A DNA stretch of 27,088 bases, from positions 1 to 27,088 of IMG/VR virus record IMGVR_UViG_3300048007_000094; one strand, written 5' to 3'. The DNA comes from a virus. The notes beneath the pieces were generated by a model. It saw only the letters and a list, made by a program, of their open reading frames with translations, was not told where the DNA came from and made no database searches. Shown here in pieces: positions 11,672 through 21,027 of the stretch (position 1 is the stretch's first letter; each line of letters begins with the position of its first letter). A program made the position numbers and the translations under genes.

Positions 11672-12156
11672 TGAGTTTTGAAGCGAATATAAAAGCTGCC
11701 TTAGAAAAAATAGGCGATTACTATATTGTTGAGTTAAAAAACGGTATAGAGGCTTCTGGTAATGTCGCTTCTAGAGATTTGTTAAAAAGTATAAGGAAAT
11801 CAGGAGTATCTTCTAGCGCTGTTTCAATCACAGCTAACAGATACTTAGGAGCTTTATCTAACGGAAAGAAGCATACATCTAAAGGACCTTCACCTGAAAT
11901 GGTGCAGAGTATTACCAGATGGATGCGTTTTAAAGGACTAAAGCCTAAAAGTGGAGGTCTAAGCAGTACAAGTTATAAAAAGGCTGCATTTGCCATTGCT
12001 AGAAGAGTTAACAGAAGCGGATGGGCTGGTAGTAAAGTTATACAGAAAGCGTTTTACGCAATAGAAGACAGTATAGATGAAGAGATTACAAAAGCGTTTA
12101 AGCAAACAATAGATGAGATAATAAAAGAAATGAATCAAGAAATAAACAAAAAATAA
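11671..12156 (+). CDS. HK97 gp10-like head-tail/tail completion protein
   Basis: The frame is open from a TTG at 11665; the ATG at 11671, overlapping the previous stop by one base, is the better start and gives 161 aa. Features are an N-terminal helix (FEANIKAALEKIGDYYIVEL), a Gly/Ser-rich central part with LSNGKKHTSKGPSPEMV and WMRFKGLKP, and KAAFAIARRVNRSGWAGSKV before a C-terminal amphipathic helix. This order matches HK97 gp10-like neck and tail-completion proteins. It would join tail and head and is placed as expected beside the tail terminator. Confidence 0.7.
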   Translation: MSFEANIKAALEKIGDYYIVELKNGIEASGNVASRDLLKSIRKSGVSSSAVSITANRYLGALSNGKKHTSKGPSPEMVQSITRWMRFKGLKPKSGGLSSTSYKKAAFAIARRVNRSGWAGSKVIQKAFYAIEDSIDEEITKAFKQTIDEIIKEMNQEINKK

Positions 12157-13670
12157 TGGGATTTCAAAAAATAGCCATAACATTTAGTCAAGCAGCTCAA
12201 AAGGCTACAGCTAATATACTTTACATAGCTACAAGTAACGACAGGTCGATATCTTTAATATCAGACGCAGTAGGAGCTTCAACAGGAACTTTTCAGGGAA
12301 GCGCAACTGTTAACGGTACTGCGGAGAACATATACAACGCAATCGTAAGAGACTTAAACGCTTCTAATGTATTTGGTCCTACTGAGGTTGAATACAATGG
12401 AACTGATACTGTTTCTATAAGTATTCTTGATGAAAGCGTAACATCCATAACCGCAACTACTTCAGGTGATTTTGCTGGGTCAACATCAACAACTACATCT
12501 ACCTTAAACACACAGGATGTCTATAGCGTTGACAAGAAGGTAAACGTAAGAAGTCCTTATATGTTTGAGGCTACTAGCGTTTTTGGAACTGATATAGTTT
12601 CATCTGCTTCATTAGATATTTATGTTTACGATGGAATAAGATTCTCTAATAGACCTACTAGCCCAACATACAGAATAATATCAGCAGCTCCTAAAAACGA
12701 CTCTACTTCCATATATTTCAATATATCTGAGTATGCAAAGGACTTCTTTGTAAATCAAGTAAACGAAGAACTGTACAAAAATAACAATTGGTTCATAGAT
12801 GTATTCCCTTCTATTATTGTAAATGGAGTGCAAATAAGCAGAGACCCAGAGTTCTTTACAGGTTTTTATGGTTACGGATACCTTGAAGATGGTGTTAATC
12901 CTCAAAATAAAAGTGCATTACTACAGAGTAATACTAAGGTATTAAAACTAGAAGACTCAAGTATGCTTATACCTGTAGACGCATCAATAACTAATAACGT
13001 AACATATCTTTTAAATGGCGAAATAGTATATTCTAGAGACATAAATCAAATCCCATATGGCTCACTTCAAGTATATTATGTGACTAGTGGAAGTTATTTT
13101 GGCCATGACTTTGACAGTAGGGTTATAGCTTTAGGCGGAGTTGTTGAGCATTCTAATTGTTTGGAACAATTTAAAAAAGAGTTTAGTTTATTTGAGTTTG
13201 ATTCAATTCACATAAGTACAGATGATGGACTCATACAAGTAAACATAGAAAACATTGAAGAATGTAAGTACGAGCCTATTCTTTTGACGTTTATAAATAA
13301 ATTCGGAGCTATTCAAAAGGTTTGGTTCTTTAAGAATAACTCGGTATCTATGAGCACAGAGGCTAAGTCATTTAGAAGAAACACAATAACTAATGGCGAC
13401 TACAGTCAAATAGGACATCAGTATAAGAATTTATTTAAGCACGGCAAGGAATCTATAACCATAAACTCAGGCTTCTATCCAGAAGAATACAACGAGGTGT
13501 TTAGACAGATTATGCTTAGTGAAGATGTCTGGATTTATTACAATGACAACAACTTCCCTGTGAACATAAAAAGCAGCGACATTAAATTCAAAACAAGAAT
13601 AGACGAAAAGCTAATTGAATATAAGCTAGATTGCGAATTTGCTTTTGATAAGATACAAAACATAACTTAA
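12156..13670 (+). CDS. Tail protein, probable distal tail/baseplate component (504 aa)
   Basis: This 504-aa protein starts MGFQKIAITFSQAAQKATAN and has a Ser/Thr-rich N-terminal beta region (to about residue 125), a central beta-rich part (SPTYRIISAAPKNDSTSIYF) and a conserved C-terminal half with FINKFGAIQKVWFFKNNSVS and later GFYPEEYNEVFRQIMLSEDV. The FGAxxxxWFFK pattern is familiar from tail proteins that precede the large tail-tip protein in Bacteroidota siphoviruses. It overlaps both neighbours by one base. A distal tail or tip role is inferred from order and the beta-rich composition. No catalytic motif is visible. Confidence 0.6.
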   Translation: MGFQKIAITFSQAAQKATANILYIATSNDRSISLISDAVGASTGTFQGSATVNGTAENIYNAIVRDLNASNVFGPTEVEYNGTDTVSISILDESVTSITATTSGDFAGSTSTTTSTLNTQDVYSVDKKVNVRSPYMFEATSVFGTDIVSSASLDIYVYDGIRFSNRPTSPTYRIISAAPKNDSTSIYFNISEYAKDFFVNQVNEELYKNNNWFIDVFPSIIVNGVQISRDPEFFTGFYGYGYLEDGVNPQNKSALLQSNTKVLKLEDSSMLIPVDASITNNVTYLLNGEIVYSRDINQIPYGSLQVYYVTSGSYFGHDFDSRVIALGGVVEHSNCLEQFKKEFSLFEFDSIHISTDDGLIQVNIENIEECKYEPILLTFINKFGAIQKVWFFKNNSVSMSTEAKSFRRNTITNGDYSQIGHQYKNLFKHGKESITINSGFYPEEYNEVFRQIMLSEDVWIYYNDNNFPVNIKSSDIKFKTRIDEKLIEYKLDCEFAFDKIQNIT

Positions 13671-16600
13671 TGAGGAGAGACGTACAATTATACATACAGA
13701 AGTCTGAACAGTTTTATTCTTCTATAGGAGAGGACAATTTAGTTGTAGATGGTAATTTTTCTAATGGAACAACTAGCTGGAGTGAAACATCTGGAGTATC
13801 TTATGTTACTGGTCAGGCTAATATGCATATTACCTCTGGTGTATTAGAGTACATACAGCAAAGCATACCCTTTGTGGGCGGAAAAGAGTATAAAGTTACC
13901 CTTGACGTTTTCTGTGAATTAGTTGATGTGGGTAATGAAATTATGCTTCAAGATAACTCTAGCGACTTAGGAGGGCTTCTTACATCAGAAACTACCGTAG
14001 CCTTATCAGAGGACTTTAACAGGTTGTCGTTTAACTTTACAGCAAACGCTAATTCAGATATAATAAGAGTTTCCAGAGCAACAGCATCTGGGAATTACGG
14101 CTTTAGCGTGTCTAACGTAGAAATAAGAGAAATATCAGAGCCGTACATAGAGTACGAGAACGTACAGTTAGACTTATTTGACTTTGAAGACATAAACATA
14201 ACAGACAAGATAAAAGACGTAAGAGATATCTCTAAAATATTCACAGAGTTCTCTCAACAGTTTACAGTCCCAGCATCTAAAAAGAATAATGAGTTATTCT
14301 CTCACTTTTATAATGCAGACGTATCAAGTGGCTTTGACCAAAGAATTAAGCACAAAGCTTTTATTAAGATAGGTGGAGCTGACTACAAAGAAGGAAGGGT
14401 ATCCCTAACTGGCTCTTCAATGAAGAAAGGGATGCCTTACAGCTATAGTTTAATATTCTACGGTAAAACCGTTGAGCTAAAAGATTTAATTGGTGACGAT
14501 GAGCTAAAAGACCTGTCAGGTACGTTACTAGACAACTTTAACTTTATTTATAGTGACACCCTAGCTTTAAATGGATTTACTAATGGATTTGATTTTCAAG
14601 AATACAATCAAACATTAAACACGACTACATTGAACTCAGATGGGAATCCAGATTTCTTTTTCCCTATGATTAGTGCTGATTCGTACTACTTTTATGATAG
14701 TAATGATGGTGTTAATCCAAAAGACAGGGTTGATAGTAGAAACATATTCCCATCAGCAACAACATCGCCAAGAGGTGTTTATTACAAAGACCTAAAACCA
14801 GCTATAAAATCTAAGTTTATAATTAGAGCTATACAGGAGAAATATGGGTTTGAGTTTAGTGACGACTTCTTTAACAACAATAATGAGCAATATGAGAGAC
14901 TATCTCTTTTGCTTCATAGAGAGAAAGGCAATATCGGAAATCAGCTAGAAGAAGAATCAAGAATAATAAGTTTGTCCGAGTTGCAAATAGACTATCAAAA
15001 CTTTATGGATGACCATAGGGGCGGTTATTCATTGCCTTTTAATGATGTTCTTAATGAGGTGGACTACCCCATAACACAAGACGAATTAATGTGGTCAAGA
15101 AGAAAGTATCGTGCTGGAACTGTTTTCTTTGGAGCTCTTGTGGACTTTGTAATGACACATAGAATAAAGTTTGATTTAGATGTTGTAGGTTCTGGTGACT
15201 ACTCAATAGAGATTTACGATGCAAACAACAACACAGACGCATTTAAACAGATAGTTAACACATCTGGAAACTATAGTAACTTTTCTTGGACAATACCAGC
15301 TACTCAGCCAGATATATCAGGAGAAACCTATTCGGACGACTCAGGTTACAACACTACAGATATCACTAAATTTGGTTTTAATAATCCAAAAATAAAAATA
15401 ACAACACAAGGCGGTATATCTGAGTTTAAGATTAGGAATTTAAGAATAGAAAGAGTAGGTGGTATGTATCTTAGTGGGCAAAGTAATCTTTGGATATTTT
15501 CTCCAAATTACCCAGACCTTATTCTATATCCCTCTTCTGGATTTAAGTTCAATGATGAGAACTTTTACTCTTTTTCTACAGATGGTGTTGATGGTGTTTC
15601 CGCACTATCTCAGATGCCTAAGATTAAAGTATTAGACTTCCTGACAGGAATATTTAAGATGTTTAATCTAGCAGCTTATTATGTTCCAGATAACGGACTT
15701 AGTGAGTATAGTGGCAAAATAAGAGTTAGAAGCTTAGACTCGTACTACTTTGATGGGCAGAGACAGGACATATCTAAATATGTAGATACAGACAAGGTTG
15801 AAGTTAACAGGAATAACCTTTACAGTTCTATAGAGTTTAAGTTTGAACCACACAAGACGATAGCTGCTGTTGAAGCCCTAGAGCTTACAGGAGATGAATT
15901 TGGTTATGAATTACTAAACAACTTGAACAATAACATATACAATCCACTAGCGTTTGATGGCGGTAAATATACTGTTAAGTTGCCATTTGAGAAGATGATG
16001 TATGAGAGAATGAGTGACCAAGCTCAGGAAAACTACATACTACCTACTGAGTGGGGTTGGATAGCAAATAGAGAAGAAAACCCTATACTTGGTAAGCCGA
16101 TACTTTTTTATGGAGCGAGAGTAGATACCTCTACATACACAGATTACAATGGTAATGCTGTAGGTGTTTTATTTGATGGAGGTTTGTATGATAAGAATGG
16201 TAATTTAATAACAGCTAATTACACTACAACACCTAACTACATAAGACCTTCTAACTCTATAGGAGTTAACGGAAAAAGTATAAACTTTGGAAGTGAATAC
16301 GATGAGTGGTATGTATGGGAAGGAGAAGGTTCTAATGAGAATAGCCTGTTTAATACATACTATAAGAGATATCTTTTGCAGATATACGACAGGCAATCTA
16401 GGATAATTAAAGCAACAGCTCACTTGCCAATGCCTATAGTTACTACACTAAAAATGAATGACGTAATTCTGATTAATGACAGAAGATACAGGATGAACTC
16501 TTTGAGTCTTAATTTATCGACTGGTAAAGCAGACTTAGAGTTAATGAATGATATAGCTTACTCTAGCTTCACAATAAACGCACCAAGCATAATCCCTATA

Positions 16601-16837
16601 GTAGATAACGGAAACTCATTATTTATATTTAAGGGGTCTACTGATGAAGGATTTATGAGTAATTTAAGTTGGAATGTTTATGTAGATGGCACGTTTTGGC
16701 AATCATACGCTTATGCAGCTCAAATGACACTTAGTGTTGCTGACTTTGGCGCTGGTAGTCACGATGTCTACATAACAGCAGTTTTAGATGAACAAGAGAG
16801 TCAACCAAGTGCAACATATACATTTACATTAAGTTAA
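13670..16837 (+). CDS. Large tail-tip protein with inserted carbohydrate-binding-like module (1055 aa)
   Basis: The 1055-aa protein has a conserved tail core recognisable from about residue 161: VQLDLFDFEDINITDKIKDV, then DISKIFTEFSQQFTVPASKK and FSHFYNADVSSGFDQRIKHK, a signature of a tail/baseplate protein widespread in Bacteroidota phages. In those relatives the core begins almost at the N-terminus. Here residues 23-155 intervene and start NLVVDGNFSNGTTSWSETSG, a pattern typical of CBM4/9-like galactose-binding folds. Residues about 505-600 look like a further beta-sandwich, and the last 85 residues (FMSNLSWNVYVDGTFWQSYA onward) look Ig/FN3-like. It probably forms the tail tip and helps recognise surface glycans. 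It is the largest gene in the window. Confidence 0.7.
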   Translation: MRRDVQLYIQKSEQFYSSIGEDNLVVDGNFSNGTTSWSETSGVSYVTGQANMHITSGVLEYIQQSIPFVGGKEYKVTLDVFCELVDVGNEIMLQDNSSDLGGLLTSETTVALSEDFNRLSFNFTANANSDIIRVSRATASGNYGFSVSNVEIREISEPYIEYENVQLDLFDFEDINITDKIKDVRDISKIFTEFSQQFTVPASKKNNELFSHFYNADVSSGFDQRIKHKAFIKIGGADYKEGRVSLTGSSMKKGMPYSYSLIFYGKTVELKDLIGDDELKDLSGTLLDNFNFIYSDTLALNGFTNGFDFQEYNQTLNTTTLNSDGNPDFFFPMISADSYYFYDSNDGVNPKDRVDSRNIFPSATTSPRGVYYKDLKPAIKSKFIIRAIQEKYGFEFSDDFFNNNNEQYERLSLLLHREKGNIGNQLEEESRIISLSELQIDYQNFMDDHRGGYSLPFNDVLNEVDYPITQDELMWSRRKYRAGTVFFGALVDFVMTHRIKFDLDVVGSGDYSIEIYDANNNTDAFKQIVNTSGNYSNFSWTIPATQPDISGETYSDDSGYNTTDITKFGFNNPKIKITTQGGISEFKIRNLRIERVGGMYLSGQSNLWIFSPNYPDLILYPSSGFKFNDENFYSFSTDGVDGVSALSQMPKIKVLDFLTGIFKMFNLAAYYVPDNGLSEYSGKIRVRSLDSYYFDGQRQDISKYVDTDKVEVNRNNLYSSIEFKFEPHKTIAAVEALELTGDEFGYELLNNLNNNIYNPLAFDGGKYTVKLPFEKMMYERMSDQAQENYILPTEWGWIANREENPILGKPILFYGARVDTSTYTDYNGNAVGVLFDGGLYDKNGNLITANYTTTPNYIRPSNSIGVNGKSINFGSEYDEWYVWEGEGSNENSLFNTYYKRYLLQIYDRQSRIIKATAHLPMPIVTTLKMNDVILINDRRYRMNSLSLNLSTGKADLELMNDIAYSSFTINAPSIIPIVDNGNSLFIFKGSTDEGFMSNLSWNVYVDGTFWQSYAYAAQMTLSVADFGAGSHDVYITAVLDEQESQPSATYTFTLS

Positions 16838-16839
16838 TT

Positions 16840-16980
16840 ATGGATAAACTAAAAGAATTAATAGATTTACTTAACTCCAATGATTTCCTTATTGGAGATG
16901 AGGATATAGACATAGCAAAAGGAAAATACAAAAGACCAGAGAGCTGGAAAGAATTTAGAAATATACTAAAACGTAAGTAA
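16840..16980 (+). CDS. Small hypothetical protein before the tape measure (46 aa)
   Basis: A 46-aa frame fills the gap before the tape measure and overlaps its ATG by one base (TAATG). The product is MDKLKELIDLLNSNDFLIGD, an acidic patch, then a basic end with RPESWKEFRNILKRK. It is helical, has no cysteines or membrane segment, and could be a tail-assembly cofactor; no family recognised. Its coupling to the tape measure supports translation. Confidence 0.6.
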   Translation: MDKLKELIDLLNSNDFLIGDEDIDIAKGKYKRPESWKEFRNILKRK

Positions 16981-19256
16981 TGGCAGAACAAAACATAGAC
17001 ATTAAAATAAAGGTTGATAAGCAAGGTAATGTAGAGCTAAAGTCGCTTGAAAAAGGTTTTGATAAAGTAAAAATAACAGCAAAACAAGCGTCTCAGGCGG
17101 CTAAACAGCTCGGAGTTGATATCAGCCAGATTAAGTCAAGCGGAACTATAAATGTAGCCGCAAATGACTTTAACAAGCTAACTAAAGCTATGTCAGGTGC
17201 TTCTGCCGCTTCTGGTGGGGCTACAGCATCTGTACTAGAACTTGGTCGTGTTGTATCGGATGCTCCTTATGGTATTCGAGGGGTTGCGAATAACTTACAA
17301 CAGTTAGCATCTAACTTTGCCTTTATGGCAAAACAAGCTGGTGGAGCTGGCGCTGCCCTTAAATCTATAGGCTCTGCATTAATGGGTCCTCTTGGTATAT
17401 TAGTTGCATTTCAAGCTGTAATTGCTGCATTAGATTACTTTAGCGCCAATATGAACAAAGCTAAAGATGTTATGGCAGAAATGTCAGCACAAACCATAAC
17501 AACCAATGTAGCTAAACTTCATTTACTAAGAGAAGCGCTTAATGACAATAACGTAGCTTTAGAAGACCAAGTATTAGCGTTAAAAAAAGCTAGCACAGAG
17601 TTCGATGAGTTAAATGGATTTATAGAGGGGGGAAGCATAAACTTAGACGCATTTAATTCTCAGATATCTACAATGATTGACAGAATGAAGGAAGTTGCTT
17701 TTGCAAAAGCTGTTCTTAAGGAAACTGAAGAGGTTATGCAAAACTTTATTAAGACCGTAGTAAAGGGAGCTGGTCCTACGTTTGGAGAGCAAGTAGCTGG
17801 TCTGTTAAATCCATTTGCATCAGGAGAAATGCTTGGTTCTGCTAGATTCGCTAAAGATGCTGCTGATTTTGAAAAACAATATAGTAAGCTATATGACTTA
17901 CTTCTTGCAAAGCAAAAGGATGGAGATGGAATAATTCTGGAGCATTTATTCGGAAAAGAAAGCAAAAGCAAAAGAAATGCTATACTAAAGCAACAGCTTT
18001 TAGATATGTCTAAATTAATACTGGACTCATACAAAAAACAAGCTCTCATGCTAGAAGAAAATGAGCTTGAGCAAATGAAAATTAAGCAAAAATATGAGAG
18101 ACAAGAAATAGGTAGAAGAAGAGATATGTTTTTGGAGAGACAGAAGCAAAGGTACGATGACTTTATGAAGAAGGCTAAAACAGACGAACAAAGGGCTCAA
18201 GCCACTAAAGTATGGCAAGACAGTCAGATACAAGCCGACTCAGAGTATTACGAAGCCTTGTCTGCATTAGGAATAAAACATACTGCTGAAAAGCACGTTA
18301 AGATGCTTGAGTTAGAGCGAAACTTTGCAGAGCAATTAGTTAACCAAAGATTAGCTAGAATAAAAGCCGATGAAAGTAGACTTGAATCTCTTAGAGCTGG
18401 AACAAAGGCTGGCGCTTTAAACAGACCTATGAGCGCTGTAGGAGCTGAAGACATAGAAGGGCAAAACGAAATGGCTAGAGCTCGTATGGAGGCTGAGCAA
18501 GCTAACTTTGAAGATGACTTAGAAAGAAAAAAGCAGAATCTAATTAATGAAGGTCATAGTTTACTAGAGGTTGAGCAAATGGTTGCTGGGGAAAGACACG
18601 CATTTCAAATGAGTCAAGCTGAACAGGAGATAGAGCTAGAGCGAAATAAAATTGAGGCTAAAAGAAATATAAATCAAGAATATATTTCTTGGTTTTCTGG
18701 ACTAGGAAGTATAATGAAAGGTATAGCTGGAGACAATGAGGCTTTAGCTACTGCTGCATTAGTTCTTGAAAAGGGAGCTGCTATATCTGGAATTATTGTC
18801 AAGACTCAAGCTGCAAACGCTGCAATAGGGACTTCGATGTTAACTGAGCAAGGTGCTTATCAGGCAGCAGCAGCAGGATTTACCGCTATGGGAAACTATG
18901 CTGCCTCAGCAACAGCTCTTAAAAAATCTGTAGTTGCTGGTGTTCTAGGTAAAAAGAGAATACTTAAAAACAACATAGGCGCTGGTATATCTATAGCTAA
19001 GATTGCCGCTACTACACTACAATCCAGAGGCTCTGGTGGCGGTGGAGCTGGAGGCGGTGGTGAAGCTGGAGGAGGCGCTCCATCAAGAGAGTTTGACTTT
19101 AACCTAGTAGGTTCTACAGGTGTTAATCAATTAGCTCAAGGTGTAGGTGCTCAGTTTAGCCAACAACCAATACAGGCGTACGTTGTATCAAGTCAAATGA
19201 CATCACAGCAACAACTAGACCACACTATACAGACGCAAGCTTCTATAGGAGATTAG
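16980..19256 (+). CDS. Tail tape measure protein
   Basis: This 758-aa protein sets tail length and is carried inside the tail tube. It shows the Bacteroidota tape-measure signature VLELGRVVSDAPYGIRGVAN (residues 85-104), followed by a hydrophobic stretch (about 126-154) suited to membrane or channel formation. Residues about 350-560 are long charged helices with coiled-coil character. A glycine-rich hinge (SRGSGGGGAGGGGEAGGG) precedes a short C-terminal domain. At the usual rule of about 1.5 angstrom per residue, a tail near 110 nm is expected. The ATG overlaps the stop of the preceding 46-aa gene. Confidence 0.88.
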   Translation: MAEQNIDIKIKVDKQGNVELKSLEKGFDKVKITAKQASQAAKQLGVDISQIKSSGTINVAANDFNKLTKAMSGASAASGGATASVLELGRVVSDAPYGIRGVANNLQQLASNFAFMAKQAGGAGAALKSIGSALMGPLGILVAFQAVIAALDYFSANMNKAKDVMAEMSAQTITTNVAKLHLLREALNDNNVALEDQVLALKKASTEFDELNGFIEGGSINLDAFNSQISTMIDRMKEVAFAKAVLKETEEVMQNFIKTVVKGAGPTFGEQVAGLLNPFASGEMLGSARFAKDAADFEKQYSKLYDLLLAKQKDGDGIILEHLFGKESKSKRNAILKQQLLDMSKLILDSYKKQALMLEENELEQMKIKQKYERQEIGRRRDMFLERQKQRYDDFMKKAKTDEQRAQATKVWQDSQIQADSEYYEALSALGIKHTAEKHVKMLELERNFAEQLVNQRLARIKADESRLESLRAGTKAGALNRPMSAVGAEDIEGQNEMARARMEAEQANFEDDLERKKQNLINEGHSLLEVEQMVAGERHAFQMSQAEQEIELERNKIEAKRNINQEYISWFSGLGSIMKGIAGDNEALATAALVLEKGAAISGIIVKTQAANAAIGTSMLTEQGAYQAAAAGFTAMGNYAASATALKKSVVAGVLGKKRILKNNIGAGISIAKIAATTLQSRGSGGGGAGGGGEAGGGAPSREFDFNLVGSTGVNQLAQGVGAQFSQQPIQAYVVSSQMTSQQQLDHTIQTQASIGD

Positions 19257-19273
19257 AAATAAAAACAAAGTTA

Positions 19274-19290
19274 ATTGTTATAATATTATG
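19274..19290 (+). promoter_or_regulatory. Late-gene start element, ATTGTTATAATATTATG
   Basis: Exact copy of the 17-mer at 4484, ending in the ATG of the prohead protease at 19288, the first gene of the head module. The gap after the tape measure stop is only 31 bases, so the element makes up about half of it. Confidence 0.6.
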
Positions 19291-20208
19291 GAAAACTTAG
19301 ACATATTTGAATTATTCATAGACGAGGAAAATGAATGGGGTGGTATAGAAGCCATTTCCATTGTTGAGAATCCAGCTATAGAGGAAGACTTTATAGCGCT
19401 TAAATCACAAGAAGTAAAGCTAGCCGAAGTAAATGCAGAGAAACGTATTCTTATGGGTGCTGCATTGATTCCTAACAAGAAGATATACAGACGAAACGGA
19501 GAGCAAGAATATTACATTCACTTCTCTGAAGAAACTGTAAGAAAAGCTTCACAGCTTTTTCTATCAAGGGGCAAGCAAAACAACTCAACCTTAGAACACG
19601 AAGTAGAGCTAGGTGGCTTATCTGTTGTAGAGTCTTGGATAATAGAAGACGAAGTACAAGACAAGTCTCGTAAATACAATCTTAATATGCCTGTAGGAAC
19701 TTGGATGGTATCGGTTAAAGTAAATAACGATGAGATATGGGAAGAGTTTATTAAGACTGAAAAGGTAAAAGGCTTTAGTATTGAGGGGTTCTTTAGTGAC
19801 AAGAAATCTGATAGACCACAAGAAAGTATAGAGGAAGAGTTGTCAGCAGAAGACCTAGCTAAGATATACGAGATACAAGAGATTTTAAGCGCTTCTAACG
19901 AGGTTGAACTAGAAACCTATAGCGATTATCCAAAGGCTGCTAGAAACAACGCTAAAAGAGCATTAAAATGGAAAAAAGAGAATGGTAGTTCTTGCGGAAC
20001 AAGTGTGGGCTGGACAAGAGCCTCGCAGCTAGCTAGAGGCGCTAGTTTGAGCCGCTCTACGATTGCAAGAATGGCATCGTTTAAGAGACACCAACAACAC
20101 AAAGACGTACCTTATTCTGAGGGATGTGGTGGTCTTATGTGGGATGCTTGGGGAGGTTCTGCTGGAGTCAACTGGGCTATTAGTAAACTTAAACAAATAG
20201 ACAAGTAA
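19288..20208 (+). CDS. XkdF-like prohead protease with C-terminal accessory domain
   Basis: The 306-aa protein has an N-terminal XkdF-type putative serine protease domain (residues 1-185): EAISIVENPAIEEDFIAL (21-38), RILMGAALIPNKKIYR (53-68), STLEHE (100-105), ESWIIED (115-121), GTWMVSVKV (137-145) and KGFSIEGFF (161-169). The domain matures the capsid by cutting scaffold and coat. Residues about 220-306 form a separate domain with CGTSVGWTRASQLARGASLS, a MASFKRH segment and GCGGLMWDAWGGSAGVNWA, which is often joined to such proteases; its role is unclear to me. The start is fixed by the late-gene element. Confidence 0.8.
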   Translation: MENLDIFELFIDEENEWGGIEAISIVENPAIEEDFIALKSQEVKLAEVNAEKRILMGAALIPNKKIYRRNGEQEYYIHFSEETVRKASQLFLSRGKQNNSTLEHEVELGGLSVVESWIIEDEVQDKSRKYNLNMPVGTWMVSVKVNNDEIWEEFIKTEKVKGFSIEGFFSDKKSDRPQESIEEELSAEDLAKIYEIQEILSASNEVELETYSDYPKAARNNAKRALKWKKENGSSCGTSVGWTRASQLARGASLSRSTIARMASFKRHQQHKDVPYSEGCGGLMWDAWGGSAGVNWAISKLKQIDK

Positions 20209-20209
20209 T

Positions 20210-20833
20210 ATGGGTCAGGTATTTAACACTTCTTACAAGGTAAAGACAGATAATATGACCGATGGTCAGTTATCTAATTCTAATATAGAGAATGGTTCTT
20301 TAGTTAGGACTGATAGTGGTCTTTATATGGGGCACTCTGGAGAGAATGTAAGAGTGTATCCGCAAAGTGCTGGTTCTTTAGGATTAGGGTGGATGCGTGT
20401 TGATGATACTCAGTACGATTCTGATAATAAAATCAACCTAGTAGACCAAGTACAAGTTGTATTGCCTAACAATGCTGGTAATATAGTGAATAGCGATGGT
20501 GCTAATTATTACGATGCAAACACTCAGAAGTTAATTTCTACAAATGAGAATGACGTTTTCATAACAACTGTTGTGTTTAAGGCTAGTGCAGCTAATGCAA
20601 ATCAGACTCACTTAGATATAGTTCTTGTTGGTTCTGGTGAAATAGGAAGAGTCCACATGGTTCAACAATTCTACAAAGGAAACGATGTCGAGCAAGGTGT
20701 TCATCAAGTTATGCAATACTATACAGACTCAGATTTTGTTTCTAATGGAGTTCAAATAAAAATACAATCTCATGGCGGCAATGCTAAGATATGGGATATA
20801 ATCTATTTTATACAAAAAACTCAATCAGCATAA
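20210..20833 (+). CDS. Putative virion decoration or receptor-binding protein with jelly-roll-like end (207 aa)
   Basis: This 207-aa protein lies between the protease and the scaffold-like gene. The N-terminal half (residues 1-70) is turn-rich and polar; the C-terminal half has alternating strands (NDVFITTVVFKASAANANQT, LDIVLVGSGEIG, VHQVMQYYTDSDF) consistent with a trimeric jelly roll of the kind found in head decoration or fibre-tip proteins. No catalytic motif or transmembrane segment. The exact role, decoration of the capsid or a head fibre, is inferred from position. Confidence 0.5.
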   Translation: MGQVFNTSYKVKTDNMTDGQLSNSNIENGSLVRTDSGLYMGHSGENVRVYPQSAGSLGLGWMRVDDTQYDSDNKINLVDQVQVVLPNNAGNIVNSDGANYYDANTQKLISTNENDVFITTVVFKASAANANQTHLDIVLVGSGEIGRVHMVQQFYKGNDVEQGVHQVMQYYTDSDFVSNGVQIKIQSHGGNAKIWDIIYFIQKTQSA

Positions 20834-20834
20834 T

Positions 20835-20969
20835 ATGAGAGCTAAATACTGTAAATGTAAAAATACATACTGCATAAGCTGTTGCAAAGATTGCAATGCG
20901 GCTGACTACTGGAAACAAGGCATAGGAGTTATTACTGGTATACCAGATTCTGATGACGACGATGACTAG
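20835..20969 (+). CDS. Tiny cysteine-rich protein (44 aa)
   Basis: An ATG one base after the previous stop opens a 44-aa frame. Its product, MRAKYCKCKNTYCISCCKDC and onward to an all-aspartate end (DSDDDDD), has six cysteines within about 15 residues (C6, C8, C13, C16, C17, C20). The spacing (C-x-C-x4-C-x2-C-C-x2-C) suits a small zinc or disulphide knuckle. The acidic C-terminus resembles that of the adjacent scaffold-like protein. No family recognised; its place in the head operon suggests a structural or assembly cofactor. Confidence 0.55.
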   Translation: MRAKYCKCKNTYCISCCKDCNAADYWKQGIGVITGIPDSDDDDD

Positions 20970-20995
20970 ATAAAAATGAAATAAACTTTAATTTA

Positions 20996-21010
20996 ATTGT
21001 TATACTAATA
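20996..21010 (+). promoter_or_regulatory. Variant late-type element ATTGTTATACTAATA
   Basis: Shares ATTGTTATA with the late-gene start element but lies 17 bases before the ATG at 21028, so the element and start codon are not merged here. It occupies the gap before the highly expressed scaffold and capsid genes. Confidence 0.45.
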
Positions 21011-21027
21011 TAAAAAACCTTTAATTT

